Assembly: GCA_021613535.1 (NCBI GenBank)
Contig: CP075494.1
Coordinates: 3,348,001-3,412,000, forward strand
DNA length: 64,000 nt
Source of the DNA: Adineta vaga
Taxonomy: Eukaryota; Rotifera
Direction of reading: 5' to 3'
The position numbers and the translations under genes were made by a program. Below the pieces are notes generated by a model. The model had not been told where the DNA came from. It worked only from the letters and a program-made list of their open reading frames with translations, and did no database searches. Of this stretch, positions 51,562-61,532 are shown one piece after another (position 1 is the first letter of the stretch; the number at the start of each line of letters is the position of its first letter).

Positions 51562-51989
51562 GATTGCATTTCTAAAAACACTACAGTTGTGATTTGATGT
51601 ATTGGGAAAACAATAAATATGTGTGATTTCTTCTAATATTCGATTGTACTCTTTTACATTATTCAATTTGATTTTGCTATATTAGTACTATTCAGTTTAT
51701 AGTGAGGCAAATCAGAGTAAAAACCGGACGATATAGCACGTGCTTTTCAAATTTGATCTACACGTTTTAAAATGATTAAGAATTATCAAACCCATAGATA
51801 AAATTCAATAAGGTTTGTCTAGAAAATTCATCTACGTAGAATAAAGATATATTTGCATAGAACTCGACGAGAGTATGGGTGTCAGTGTGCTTTCTTTAAT
51901 CGCTCTCGGTTACACTCTTGTCACCTATACGACATATGGAAAATATTTCATATTCATTTCCTACTAATTCGATTTATAGTGTATAAGAG
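51562..51989. other. Intergenic gap with degenerate repeat copy
   Basis: Contains a weak telomere-like copy at 51870-51920 (GAGTATGGGTGTCAGTGTGC with CTCTCGGTTACACTCTTG). Nothing else is seen. Confidence 0.45.
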
Positions 51990-52650
51990 AAACATTTAAG
52001 TATAAAAGCCTTGCATATATCTTCGATGATGTAATAGGATAAGTATTTTCTCTCAAAACTTCTTTTTGTCAAAAGAAAAATTTGAATAAAAATCTTTTTT
52101 ATCACAAATAACGTCAAATTTTTGTACTCGATGATATGCCCAACTGCTAACATAAAGATTTCTTCACATATCAATTGATTTGGCCTAGATCCATTTTCAC
52201 AAATAATAATTTCACCTTCTTTCGCTCCTTCACTCCAACGCATAATTCAATCATGTCTCCAATCTAAAACGTAAATTTAACGATAATTATCAACCACTAA
52301 AACCATGAAAAAAGTACAGTTGATTAAGATTCTCTCCTAATCCATTTCCTCCAGCTACAATGACACCTTCCTTTGCATCTTTTCTCTATTTCATAATATG
52401 ATGATTATCTTGATCAATAATAATTCCTATAGGATAGGCGAGTTGATTCAATTTATCTCCTCCTCTGTATTCTCCAGCGACGATCTTTTTCTCTTGTTTC
52501 CATTTGTTGCATTTGATCTCCATTGATAATTTACAGATACCAATCTTACCAGTACCTATCATCGGAATACATGCACAAGCACTATTACTCGAACATCGAC
52601 TATATGGAATTGAGTTGTTACATGTCTGAGAGTTAACTTGAACAAACAAA
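51990..52650 (-). pseudogene. NHL-repeat protein, decayed
   Basis: The minus strand reads Q-V-N-S-Q-T-C-N-N-S-I, then K-I-V-A-G-E-Y-R-G-G-D-K-L-N-Q-L-A-Y-P-I-G-I-I-I-D-Q-D-N-H-H-I. After a stop it reads D-A-K-E-G-V-I-V-A-G-G-N-G-L-G-E-N-L-N-Q-L, then further on R-W-S-E-G-A-K-E-G-E-I-I-I-C. V-A-G-x-x-G-x-G-x-x-x-N-Q-L-x-x-P-x-G-I-x-V-D is the NHL beta-propeller repeat. Stops at about 52387 and 52286 and at least one frame change break it. The N-terminus lies near 52650. A GAGACATG tail suggests the rest of the propeller was lost. Confidence 0.6.
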
Positions 52651-53135
52651 CCAATTATATTAAATTAAAACAAAATAAAATACATGTAGTTAATAAAAAG
52701 AATTCAGAAAGAGAGAAGATTTTCAGTACCTTAATAGAAAAAGAAGAAAATAAGTCATTCTGATTTTAGTTATTCTTGCAGATTGAATAATTTGAATAAG
52801 AAAATATTTTCACAAATTTATCTTTTCATTCTTTAGTATTTACCCACACCCACACCCACACCCACCCTTTATGATGTGCCTGACATAAGACATAAGATAA
52901 AAATGTAAAACATTCTGCTTTTTTCATTTTGTATATTTATTTCTGCACCTTTTCAATAGAGACTTTCAGAAAAACTAATTCGAGAATAATGTTACTCGAT
53001 TCACATAGATGTTGACCATCAGATGATTAATCCTCTTCAAACAGTTTTTATTTTTCAAATCATATTTGACAACAAAAAATATCGTCAAGTAAGTTGAATT
53101 CCAACAAATCGCTGTGGTAATGTTCTGACTTTGCT
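52651..53135. other. Intergenic gap with telomere-like tandem units
   Basis: Contains ACCCACACCCACACCCACAC (52843-52862), a pure run of CCCACA units, equal to (TGTGGG)n on the other strand. No gene is seen. Confidence 0.55.
52843..52870 (-). repeat. Short interstitial telomere-like tandem run
   Basis: About four consecutive CCCACA units followed by CCCACCCTTT. On the minus strand this is GGGTGGGTGTGGGTGTGGG, the purest match in the window to the bdelloid telomere unit TGTGGG. Confidence 0.8.
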
Positions 53136-54098
53136 TTAACTATTGGTTATTCTCACGACTGGAACAAACACTTCCGATCGTATATTAAGTATCTTCATCA
53201 CTGATAATTTCAACGGATCGGTAAATTGAAACACAGTAAGCATTGTACATAAGAATGATATAACAGCACATGTAAACAGTATTCGAAAGTAATAGATTGG
53301 TGGAGAGGTAAAAAATGATAATATAAAGAAGATAGTATAAGGAATACAGATTGGTATTAGAACTGTTACTATGATAACTATGCGTCGAATCATTTTCAAT
53401 TCACATTGAATACGATAGAGAACATTTGCCGGTGTTACACGTTTGTTCATCTTTTTAACATAACGAATAAGTTTCAGATAAATGAACATAACCAATGTGA
53501 GCGGAATGGAATAGACACATAGTGCAAGGAAAATTAATGCAAAAGAAAGTCGAAGAGGAACGTCACAAACATCAATGTCAGCATCATAGATGATGTCACC
53601 AGTAAACATAAAAGCCATTGGAAATATCAATCCATAGAACCACGTGAGAACGATAAGAAAGAATTGAATTCTTCCTGATAACCAATTGACACGTTTCGGA
53701 TAAAAAACAATAAGATATCGATAGATTGCTTGAAGAAGAAATGAACAGATAACGATAGTACAGAAAGCAAATCTTAAATAAGCTCGAAATACACACAAAT
53801 CATCTTGATATTCAGTTGCTTGAAGATCATTTTGCAATCGAAGTATACCCATCCAGCACATATTACTTGCATGTAACACTCCAATTACACATGAATTTCC
53901 CACAAATAACATTGGAACTGTATGGCATGTTTTATCAATTACGATGATTAATAAAAATAGTACAGACAGTATGATGATCAATATGAGACATATGATATTG
54001 AGAATATCGACTGGAATATACCACGATTCGATATTGATGATAATGGAGGAGTTTGAAGGAAAAACTAGATAGGATGTTGAATTCATTTTCCTTAACAA
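53136..54098 (-). CDS. Rhodopsin-like GPCR, paralogue of the receptor at 36830
   Basis: 320 residues, single exon, seven membrane segments. It aligns by eye along its whole length with the receptor at 36830-37798: E-S-W-Y-I-P-V-D-I, D-K-T-C-H-T-V-P-M, L-Q-N-D-L-Q-A. TM3 ends L-L-Q-A-I-Y-R-Y-L-I-V-F-Y-P, loop 3 has C-E-L-K-M-I-R-R-I-V, and TM7 ends F-Q-F-T-D-P-L-K-L. Conserved Cys before TM3 (D-L-C-V-F-R-A) and in loop 2 (I-D-V-C-D-V-P) can form the usual disulfide. Both genes lie on the minus strand 16 kb apart, so they probably arose by dispersed duplication. The ligand is unknown. Confidence 0.87.
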   Translation of the reverse strand: MLRKMNSTSYLVFPSNSSIIINIESWYIPVDILNIICLILIIILSVLFLLIIVIDKTCHTVPMLFVGNSCVIGVLHASNMCWMGILRLQNDLQATEYQDDLCVFRAYLRFAFCTIVICSFLLQAIYRYLIVFYPKRVNWLSGRIQFFLIVLTWFYGLIFPMAFMFTGDIIYDADIDVCDVPLRLSFALIFLALCVYSIPLTLVMFIYLKLIRYVKKMNKRVTPANVLYRIQCELKMIRRIVIIVTVLIPICIPYTIFFILSFFTSPPIYYFRILFTCAVISFLCTMLTVFQFTDPLKLSVMKILNIRSEVFVPVVRITNS

Positions 54099-55084
54099 AT
54101 GAAGAAAAAATTGATATATTTTTCTTCTGATCTTATAGTTTTGAAGATATATCTGAATAGAGGAAGTCAGAAGTGATGCTTTCGATAAATAGTGACGTTA
54201 ACAAAACATATGGAAGTGTTTTTTTGTATGTATATATTCAACAACGATGTGTTTCAATGGAGAATATCAAATAATTATTTTCAAAGGAAATATTCTGTTG
54301 ATCGAATTTTCCATTTCAAATATATTAAGTATCATTTGAAATTCTTTCCGTTATTAATGTGAATGAAAGATTCATGACAATCAACTTTTTCTTTAGTAAA
54401 CTTGGTGAGATACTTGAAATATTATTATTATTTCTGTTTTTTTTTATTAGAAGAAAATAAACTAATAAAAAAATTGTGCAAATAAAATTAAAAGGTATCA
54501 GAGGATATTCTCTGAAATAATCTTGAAGATGATGCGAGTGTTATCTTATTATCTCCACACCCACCCCTCAAGGTGTTAATAAATAGGTGGTCGTATGAAA
54601 ATGGCATATCATTATTTTATTAATTTTAAAATTTTGTATATTAAAAACATTTTGAGAGTGAGAATGTGAATGTTCGTTTAACCTAAAATCTCTTTAATTA
54701 AAAAAAATCGAGATTATTCAATGAAAATCGAAACTCCTATTGTCTCCTCGATGACTGCTGGCTCAGATTTTAGTTAAATCCGTGGAACTTGCTGGAGTTT
54801 TGCTGTCAGATCTTCGATGAATGTGTTAGCTTGTTTAAGTAAGTTGTTCGTCCAATTGTTGGAAAAAAGAGATGATATCGTGTTCAGTACTTCTTGAAAA
54901 TCAAAAATTTGTTTTCTAATCGGAAGAAAAACAATCGTTTCTACCACCACAATCCACCTTCTGTATATTTGCTACTGATTGGTCGCTTACTTCCCATCCT
55001 CGTTCGTATCCTGTCTCTTCTTAGTGACTCATACATAAGATTATGACACTTGTAATGTCACAGATCTCGGATTAATGTGGTTGA
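54099..55084. other. Intergenic region with a half telomere-like element
   Basis: CTCCACACCCACCCCTCAAG (54553-54572) is a canonical right arm. GAGAGTGAGAATGTGAATG at 54654-54672 may be a displaced left arm. Probable promoter of the GPCR and 3' flank of the large receptor. No gene is seen. Confidence 0.5.
54553..54572 (+). repeat. Telomere-like right arm
   Basis: CTCCACACCCACCCCTCAAG keeps the CTCAAG end. The matching left arm upstream is only GCGAGTG. Confidence 0.5.
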
Positions 55085-58000
55085 TCACGATGATCGTATT
55101 ATGTTTGAAAGATGTATACCCAATGAGGTGTCTTTGAGAAATATAGTGTAATACTGACTCGAAGGTACAATATAGAGAAAGAATATACTCATTTGTGGTG
55201 CGAAAGAAACATAGTAGCTGAGCAGAGTAAGTTTTGAAAACCAGATATCAGCATCATAGTCACATGCATTGAGAAAAAGAAACACAATTTCCGGCAACTG
55301 TGCCAGAAAACAAGCAATAGGACCGAGTAGGAGATCGATTCGCTTGCGTGTTTGGTCAATTAGAGTGTTGTGTGTCTTCTTTCGATGAGCATGAGTTTTA
55401 GATCGAGTGATTGCCAGAATGATGATCAATGCCGCGGTAATGTTCACCAGAAAAGGGACTGCTTGATGCATCAAAGCTAAAATTTGTGTAAGTAGTTGTT
55501 CATCCTGTGAAATTTCACGAATACACCAAGGAAACAAATCGTCAGGATGATTGACTAATTCGTATTGCTTGATAAATATGTAATTGGAACCCAGAACAAT
55601 CAATGCGACTATGACGATCAGTATGACGGCTTTCTTTGGCTTTTGCAATGAAGACCATCGAGAATATTGAATTGCAGCCAGTGCTCGTTCTACTGTGACC
55701 ATCGCCATCAACCATAGAGTGATATAGTAGAAAGTGTGCATGAGCATTGGTAAACCCTTGCACAGCACTATATTCATTTTATTCCAGATTATAATTCGTC
55801 GTACCATGTACAGGTAAATAATTCGTATAACTAACAATATGAGCACTAGTAAACTAAATATCGATGTTGTGAGAAGGTGAAGAGCAACTCCACTTTTACG
55901 AAGTTTTTGTTGTACAAAAGTAATTATCGACAGCGAATTGAAAATTAACCCGTTGATGAGGAGAAATGTTGGTGTTATAAAATGTTTGTGACCCCAGCCT
56001 GTTTTCTCAATGAGAAATTCAACTGAAATGGAGAAGCGACCGGATGAAAACTGACACAACACGCCTGAGATACATTTCGGACATACACAATTGAAATCAG
56101 TTCTGTTCGTTAGATCACCCTGAACACAATGCCCTTGATTCTGACAGTGACTACATGTAGTGTACCGTCGCTGATAAGAGAGACAGTTACTTATATTTTT
56201 ATGTGGATAACCACAGTAGCAGAGATATCCATCAGAGATAAAGCAAGTGCCATAGGTGAGATTTTGACAGAAACTATAAAATAAAGTAACGGCATGCCTT
56301 TCAGCTTCAGGTAAAATGTGACATTTGTTTAGTGCCAAGCTGAGATCAACTGAAAAGTTTCGTACTTGATCGGAACAATTGATAAAAAGTAAATATAAAG
56401 TGCTCTCGATTGAATTCATGGTCGATTCAAAAGTGAAGAGTAATCCAATTTCAGGAAGCATTGCAATTTGATAACGGTCATCACGAGTCTTGATCGTCTG
56501 AATTAATGGAAATGATGTCGATGGTGGAATAAGGATTTGCTGACGGATTGTTGGATAATCTCCTGCAAGTTGAAGTAATTGCAGAAGAAATAGTTGCTGA
56601 TTTGGTTCATTCCGATGGACGCTAATCACTGGCCGATTGATGTTACAATCAGATGTGTTACAGATGCAGATATGCCCATTGATAGGAGGATGTGACTTTG
56701 GAATGCAGATTTCATTCGAATCACAATTGTGCCATTGACATTTTAGATTCTGAACGTAACAGTAAGGTTCGAAATAGCCGCGAGGACAAACACAGATACT
56801 TTCTGTTCGGGCCAATGAATATGATGAACAATGAACATTTTCAATTCTCATCTCGCATAATCTTCCTTTCCAGTTGCGTGTACAAATGCAGAGAAACCCA
56901 ATATTCTCGCGTTGATAACAGGTTGCATTGTTTTGACAAAAGTTGTGTGAACAAAACCAGGGAAGTGAACGTGCAGGAAATCGAAGTACCTTGGCTATGC
57001 GAAGTACAGGCAAAAAGTCTAATGGACTCACTGAATACTCCCAGAAATGAATTAGTTCTATAGAATGATAGACTTCAATTCGCACTGAATACATTCCTGG
57101 AGGTTTTGGTCGAGAATAAATTAAATATGTATTATACTTTGATGGATGTTCCTTAGCTTCATCAAGGAAAAATCGATGATCGATTATCACGCTTTTGTTT
57201 AAAACAAGAGTGACCAAGACGTTCAAAACAATTGGAAGATCCTGACGATACGCTCGATCAAAGCGAAGCCGAACACTTACTCGTCGACTGTTGAATTGAC
57301 AACGATCACCGTAAAACGTCGGTGGACAAAAGCAAAAAAGTTCAGAGCTGTTAGCAGCTTGTAAATAAAAACCTCGATTACAATAGAAGTGCCTGATCGA
57401 TGATTGTTTAACTTCGTGATCCGAATGAGATGACATCTGCAAAAGTTTCATCTGCGATTCTGTTTGACCATAGCATGTTTTTTTGTTGTTGACAATTAGT
57501 TTGACCTTTTGTGTACGATAGACATAATTTTCGTTAGTCGAATTTGGACACCAAAAATATTGAGACTTATCTTTGCATGTGTTTTGTCTAGTACATCTAA
57601 TACTCTTACAACCATTTTGATCTGCACATGAAAACTGTCCAGCAGAACACCAACCAGTATTCCAATAACAAATTGATTCATCCGTACCATCTAGACAATC
57701 GCTGATTCCGTTACAAACTGCGGAATAATCGATACATTTCCTTCCATTATCACATAGGAAACGATCACCAAGCATTCGATAATCATGACACGATGCAACA
57801 TTGCGCTCATCACGAGCTCCTATACAGTCAATATTTCCATCGCCCACTTGATGCCATAGAATACAAGAACGATTCAGACTTTGATTTTTTAGATAATCAT
57901 CGGTAATACAAAAGTATTCGATACTATTGTTACATCTCTGTTCAAATTTCCATTGCTGTATTCTTTGAGAACAATTAACTTCATCTTCACCATCATTACA

Positions 58001-59908
58001 ATCAAATTCTCCATCACAAATAAATTTTTGTTCGATACATTGTCCTGTTCGGCTACATTGATACAAACCAGGGTCACAGATCCAGTTCGAGCAGTTTTTT
58101 TCATCGACACCATTCATGGTGTCCCAATTTGAATCACAGTAACGATGAAAATGTAGTCGGGTGTCTTTCAAACGATTTTCTTGGAAACGATCTCCTTGGA
58201 AAACCCAACATGCATAAGCATCATTCACATAACATTTGAGCGTAGACCAACGTAATTCGTTGGATATTTCATCACTTCCATCAGCGCAATCCTCTACGCC
58301 GTTACCTAACTTCGTATAGCTGATATATTGAGAAGGAGATGTGACAGTTTGACATCGATAGCGAAACGGTTGAGTCATTGGATAATTCGGATTTCTTTCA
58401 TCATCTCCGTAAAGACAATCAATGTAACCATCATTGATTCGACGCAATGCAATATGATCTGAGGTATTATCACATCGATAGAGAGACGATGTGATAGAAG
58501 AGTCTTGATTATAGTCAGGTCTCTTATCACTCAAGGATTGATTCATAATTTTCTGACATATAAAATGTAATAGCGGAAAAAATGGGTATAATGTAAGTTT
58601 TTGCAATTCTTGATGATCGAACCAAATTTTTCTCGATATTCTTAATGTTTCGTCGTCACATACAACATCACCAGTGAAATAGTAGAAATCAGGCGTCTTT
58701 GGTATCGGCTTGCGGAAATTATTTGTATTGTTGAAAAACTGGACGATTCGAGAACGATTGTAGAGCATCTTTAGACCTGGAAAAAAAGCATTTTGTTCTG
58801 AATACAGGATAAGGTCATCACAACGCGTTCTAAGATTGATAACAGCCAACTGACGAGATTGCTTAGCAGGATGAATTTGTAATAAATGTCCGAGAGTTTG
58901 TCTACAGTCTGAGTTGTTCGTTAAAGAAGTAAAAGCAAGTTTCATTGTATCTTTACAGATCCCAAACCACTCTCCAGACAACTGTTGTGTTCCCCATACT
59001 TCACAAATATAAGCAATATGGCGTGCGTTTTTACATCCGTTTTTATCGTTTAAAACGGCTGACCATGGTACGCATTCACCATTTCCACATGAAAACTGAT
59101 CTTTACGGCACAGTCGATCATCGCAATCGAATGTGGAATGTATAGGACAATCGGCATACCGTTTATAGAGTTCATCAAGTTCCTGCTCATCACTCCAATC
59201 TAAACAATCAGGCATCGCATCGAAGGCAAATTCGCTTGGAATACACATTCCATTGCGACATTGAAATTCGTCTGGTTCACATTGAAAATATTCTAACAGC
59301 TGACAATTAAGCTCATCAGCTCCATTCTGGCATTGAATGAATCCATCACAAATATGTCGCCATTCGAGAAACATATCTGCACCTGGACATATGATTCCAT
59401 CCACAAATCGTGTAAGTATTTCATCACTATCTAAATCGATGGTGGCCATTTGTTGATTTAACCAAGGGCCAGGTGTAACCGATGTGGACGGCAAACTGTA
59501 TTCGCAATGTCTGCCATTTCGATTGTGACTGCAGTTGCATATAGTTGTTTTGGCTGCTTGAGCATTCTCACCATCGTCATTTAAATGAGCAGCGTATTGT
59601 TCGATTAGATAAAAAGGTATTACCCAACTGATCAAATCATCAGTACTAACGTTAAGTTTCTTCAATTTGTCAAAGTTTAGTAACTCTCCATTATGACATG
59701 ATGTAATATTGTCAGTCAATATAACTGGACGGCAAAAATAGCGGTAGTCAAGAACGAAACATTCGGCTCGGATTGAATCTTTCGAAAAGATCATCCAAAG
59801 ATGACTAATACCTCCGTCGATCAATTGTAGTAAGCTGTATACGACTATAATCCATAGTTGGGAAGTATACATGTTTCTATTCCAACTTGTTTCAAAATTA
59901 ACAGACAA
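55085..59908 (-). CDS. Very large single-exon LDLa/EGF/7TM receptor
   Basis: 1607 residues without an intron. A hydrophobic N-terminal segment (L-W-I-I-V-V-Y-S-L-L-Q-L-I) acts as signal. An EGF-like element follows (C-N-C-S-H-N-R-N-G-R-H-C-E). Then come about seven LDL-receptor class A modules with Ca-binding C-D-x-x-x-D-C-x-D-G-x-D-E cores: I-C-D-G-F-I-Q-C-Q-N-G-A-D-E, D-C-L-D-W-S-D-E, D-C-A-D-G-S-D-E, F-D-C-N-D-G-E-D-E, D-C-L-D-G-T-D-E. Further EGF modules follow (C-Q-N-N-A-T-C...C-I-C-T-R-N-W-K-G-R-L-C-E). From about residue 1320 there is a rhodopsin-like 7TM domain with T-V-E-R-A-L-A-A-I for DRY. Such LDLa-7TM receptors are known mainly from molluscs and rotifers; ligands are unknown. An intronless gene of this size may derive from a retrocopy. 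Confidence 0.88.
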   Translation of the reverse strand: MSVNFETSWNRNMYTSQLWIIVVYSLLQLIDGGISHLWMIFSKDSIRAECFVLDYRYFCRPVILTDNITSCHNGELLNFDKLKKLNVSTDDLISWVIPFYLIEQYAAHLNDDGENAQAAKTTICNCSHNRNGRHCEYSLPSTSVTPGPWLNQQMATIDLDSDEILTRFVDGIICPGADMFLEWRHICDGFIQCQNGADELNCQLLEYFQCEPDEFQCRNGMCIPSEFAFDAMPDCLDWSDEQELDELYKRYADCPIHSTFDCDDRLCRKDQFSCGNGECVPWSAVLNDKNGCKNARHIAYICEVWGTQQLSGEWFGICKDTMKLAFTSLTNNSDCRQTLGHLLQIHPAKQSRQLAVINLRTRCDDLILYSEQNAFFPGLKMLYNRSRIVQFFNNTNNFRKPIPKTPDFYYFTGDVVCDDETLRISRKIWFDHQELQKLTLYPFFPLLHFICQKIMNQSLSDKRPDYNQDSSITSSLYRCDNTSDHIALRRINDGYIDCLYGDDERNPNYPMTQPFRYRCQTVTSPSQYISYTKLGNGVEDCADGSDEISNELRWSTLKCYVNDAYACWVFQGDRFQENRLKDTRLHFHRYCDSNWDTMNGVDEKNCSNWICDPGLYQCSRTGQCIEQKFICDGEFDCNDGEDEVNCSQRIQQWKFEQRCNNSIEYFCITDDYLKNQSLNRSCILWHQVGDGNIDCIGARDERNVASCHDYRMLGDRFLCDNGRKCIDYSAVCNGISDCLDGTDESICYWNTGWCSAGQFSCADQNGCKSIRCTRQNTCKDKSQYFWCPNSTNENYVYRTQKVKLIVNNKKTCYGQTESQMKLLQMSSHSDHEVKQSSIRHFYCNRGFYLQAANSSELFCFCPPTFYGDRCQFNSRRVSVRLRFDRAYRQDLPIVLNVLVTLVLNKSVIIDHRFFLDEAKEHPSKYNTYLIYSRPKPPGMYSVRIEVYHSIELIHFWEYSVSPLDFLPVLRIAKVLRFPARSLPWFCSHNFCQNNATCYQRENIGFLCICTRNWKGRLCEMRIENVHCSSYSLARTESICVCPRGYFEPYCYVQNLKCQWHNCDSNEICIPKSHPPINGHICICNTSDCNINRPVISVHRNEPNQQLFLLQLLQLAGDYPTIRQQILIPPSTSFPLIQTIKTRDDRYQIAMLPEIGLLFTFESTMNSIESTLYLLFINCSDQVRNFSVDLSLALNKCHILPEAERHAVTLFYSFCQNLTYGTCFISDGYLCYCGYPHKNISNCLSYQRRYTTCSHCQNQGHCVQGDLTNRTDFNCVCPKCISGVLCQFSSGRFSISVEFLIEKTGWGHKHFITPTFLLINGLIFNSLSIITFVQQKLRKSGVALHLLTTSIFSLLVLILLVIRIIYLYMVRRIIIWNKMNIVLCKGLPMLMHTFYYITLWLMAMVTVERALAAIQYSRWSSLQKPKKAVILIVIVALIVLGSNYIFIKQYELVNHPDDLFPWCIREISQDEQLLTQILALMHQAVPFLVNITAALIIILAITRSKTHAHRKKTHNTLIDQTRKRIDLLLGPIACFLAQLPEIVFLFLNACDYDADIWFSKLTLLSYYVSFAPQMSIFFLYIVPSSQYYTIFLKDTSLGIHLSNIIRSS

Positions 59909-60185
59909 TCAAATAACTTGTTCGTGTTATTTAATCGCATATGACATTTGTCACGTCTTTTATACCAACAAAGGATTTCCTGTAAAAAAAACTTTTTTTC
60001 TGTCCAAGCGGAATAAAATATGATCAAACTACGATCTATAGAACGTAAAAATATGAGTTCGAGGCAGTAATGGATTACAAATATCTTTTCTATGATAGCA
60101 CACATTTGTCTGAAATCTTGCTTTTATCTTGATTAAAGTGTATAGAAAAAGTAGAAAAAGATAAAGATATAATTAATTCGAGTTA

Positions 60186-60974
60186 TCAGTAAGTTGAACT
60201 GTCTTTAGAGAACTTTGGCCATTGTTCCAGCCAGAAATCGAAGCTAATCGTTTTTGTTAAATGAGTGATGGCATGATGCAAATCGGTGTATGTGGTTGTC
60301 AAGGCCATGTTGATTGAAGAAACAAGTACTTCAACTGCAATTTCAGCTCTTTGAGCTGCTTCTGTTGCTACACTTGAAATGTTACTAGTCGATAGACTGA
60401 TATTTTTTTACAGAAATGATTTCTTCTTGTATGAGTGCATTGACAAAGATATTTTCGATTCCTTCACCTACTAACTATAAATAGATTCGCAAAGAAATTC
60501 AATATCAAAATCATGAAAAAAGTCACCCACTCGTGAATCATCATTAAGAGTAACATCGCTGATGCATCCTTGTCGTACTGCATCGACAAAGCACTAGTGA
60601 CAATCTGTGCATCAGTCATATTAGCTGTTCGTTCAATTAATTGCGATTGAATACTTCTTGCAATACGTTCTTGTACACACATTTCACTAGTACTTTCATC
60701 AGTAATATGATCAAGTATTGCGAATAATATAAGTTTATGGTGACTCTATATGAAACCATGTCTGAAAATTAATTCTTCTCATTTCTTCAAGATATTCTTA
60801 CACCCATATTTGGGATCCATGCTGAAAATTGATTCGTATCTATTGAATATTGATGCTTGAGGATGGGTGAGGGCGAGGTAGAAAGCAATAAAAATATTTC
60901 AGACTCACACCCACACCATCGAACAAAAATGAGGAAATGACGTTTCGTACCAATCTTTCCAAACATCATCTGAA
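60186..60974 (-). pseudogene. Multi-exon gene of unknown function with one frameshift
   Basis: Exons 60974-60917, 60855-60802, 60745-60527 and from 60474 onward join in frame. They read D-D-V-W-K-D-W-Y-E-T-S-F-P-H-F-C-S-M, then H-Q-Y-S-I-D-T-N-Q-F-S-A-W-I-P, then L-D-H-I-T-D-E-S-T-S-E-M-C-V-Q-E-R, then L-V-G-E-G-I-E-N-I-F-V-N-A-L. The frame then breaks at a run of seven A (60403-60409); one base fewer would restore V-K-N-I-S-L-S-T-S and the tail A-T-E-A-A-Q-R-A-E-I-A-V-E-V-L to TGA at 60186. The first intron is a telomere-like element. I do not recognise the protein; it is helical and soluble-looking. Earlier exons are not placed. The single lesion could also be a sequencing error in a homopolymer. 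Confidence 0.65.
60856..60916 (-). repeat. Telomere-like element acting as an exact intron (unknown gene)
   Basis: On the minus strand it starts GTGTGGGTGTGAGTCTG after exon bases TCGATG and ends GCCCTCACCCATCCTCAAG before CATCAATATTC. GT-AG ends, 61 bp, phase 0; removal gives F-C-S-M-H-Q-Y-S. The arms pair (GTGTGGGTG with the CACCCAT side). Confidence 0.88.
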
Positions 60975-61091
60975 AATGTCCTGTAACTGGAGTTCGGAAT
61001 AACTAGATGGCACAAAACGTCATTTACCCAACAAAAATAAATTATATAATTTATTCTTCAGGCATTTGTTCTCTTTATTGATTGATCAATC

Positions 61092-61385
61092 GTGTCCTTC
61101 GTACAGTTAATCCGGATCTCATCTATCCTTACCGTTTCTTTATCAATGACATTAGGATATGCAATTAGTTCTGGTAATGATCGAGTTGTTCCAGTTCTAT
61201 TCGAGTTTCATCTTTATCCCACAATAAATAACACACGTCCGTATGCAAACGCAGTTGAACATAGTGCTCTACTCAATGAGTATGAAGTATTGCTTACATA
61301 TTGTATCATCTTTCGTCTTGTTTCTATAACTTACGATTGTGAACAAAATGTTTTGAATATAGTTGGTCATCTTTTTCGGCTATAG
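61092..61385 (+). pseudogene. ART-domain (NAD:arginine ADP-ribosyltransferase-like) fragment
   Basis: The frame reads S-I-L-T-V-S-L-S-M-T-L-G-Y-A-I-S, then V-V-P-V-L-F-E-F-H-L-Y-P-T-I-N-N-T-R-P-Y-A-N, then E-Y-E-V-L-L-T-Y-C-I-I-F-R-L-V-S-I. This is the C-terminal half of the ART-TPR proteins common in bdelloids. The usual catalytic E-x-E region appears as N-E-Y-E-V-L-L. The stop at 61385 is followed by still-similar coding (H-D-I-K-N-L-L-S-E-T-H-E-N-E-F-K-W-N) in the next frame region, but no TPR repeats. The N-terminal half (with the S-T-S strand) is missing, so this is a fragment. Confidence 0.55.
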
Positions 61386-61532
61386 AATCATGACATCAAG
61401 AATTTATTGTCGGAAACACATGAAAATGAATTTAAATGGAATACATTCGATGCAGACACATGCTACTATCACAAAAAAGAAAGGTGAACTCTCAACTATA
61501 CTCTCTCAAATAATACCAACAACAATACTCCT

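Noticed and set aside
57889-58113. Short minus-strand frame inside the large LDLa receptor
   Set aside because: Alternate-frame shadow of the 1607-residue gene.
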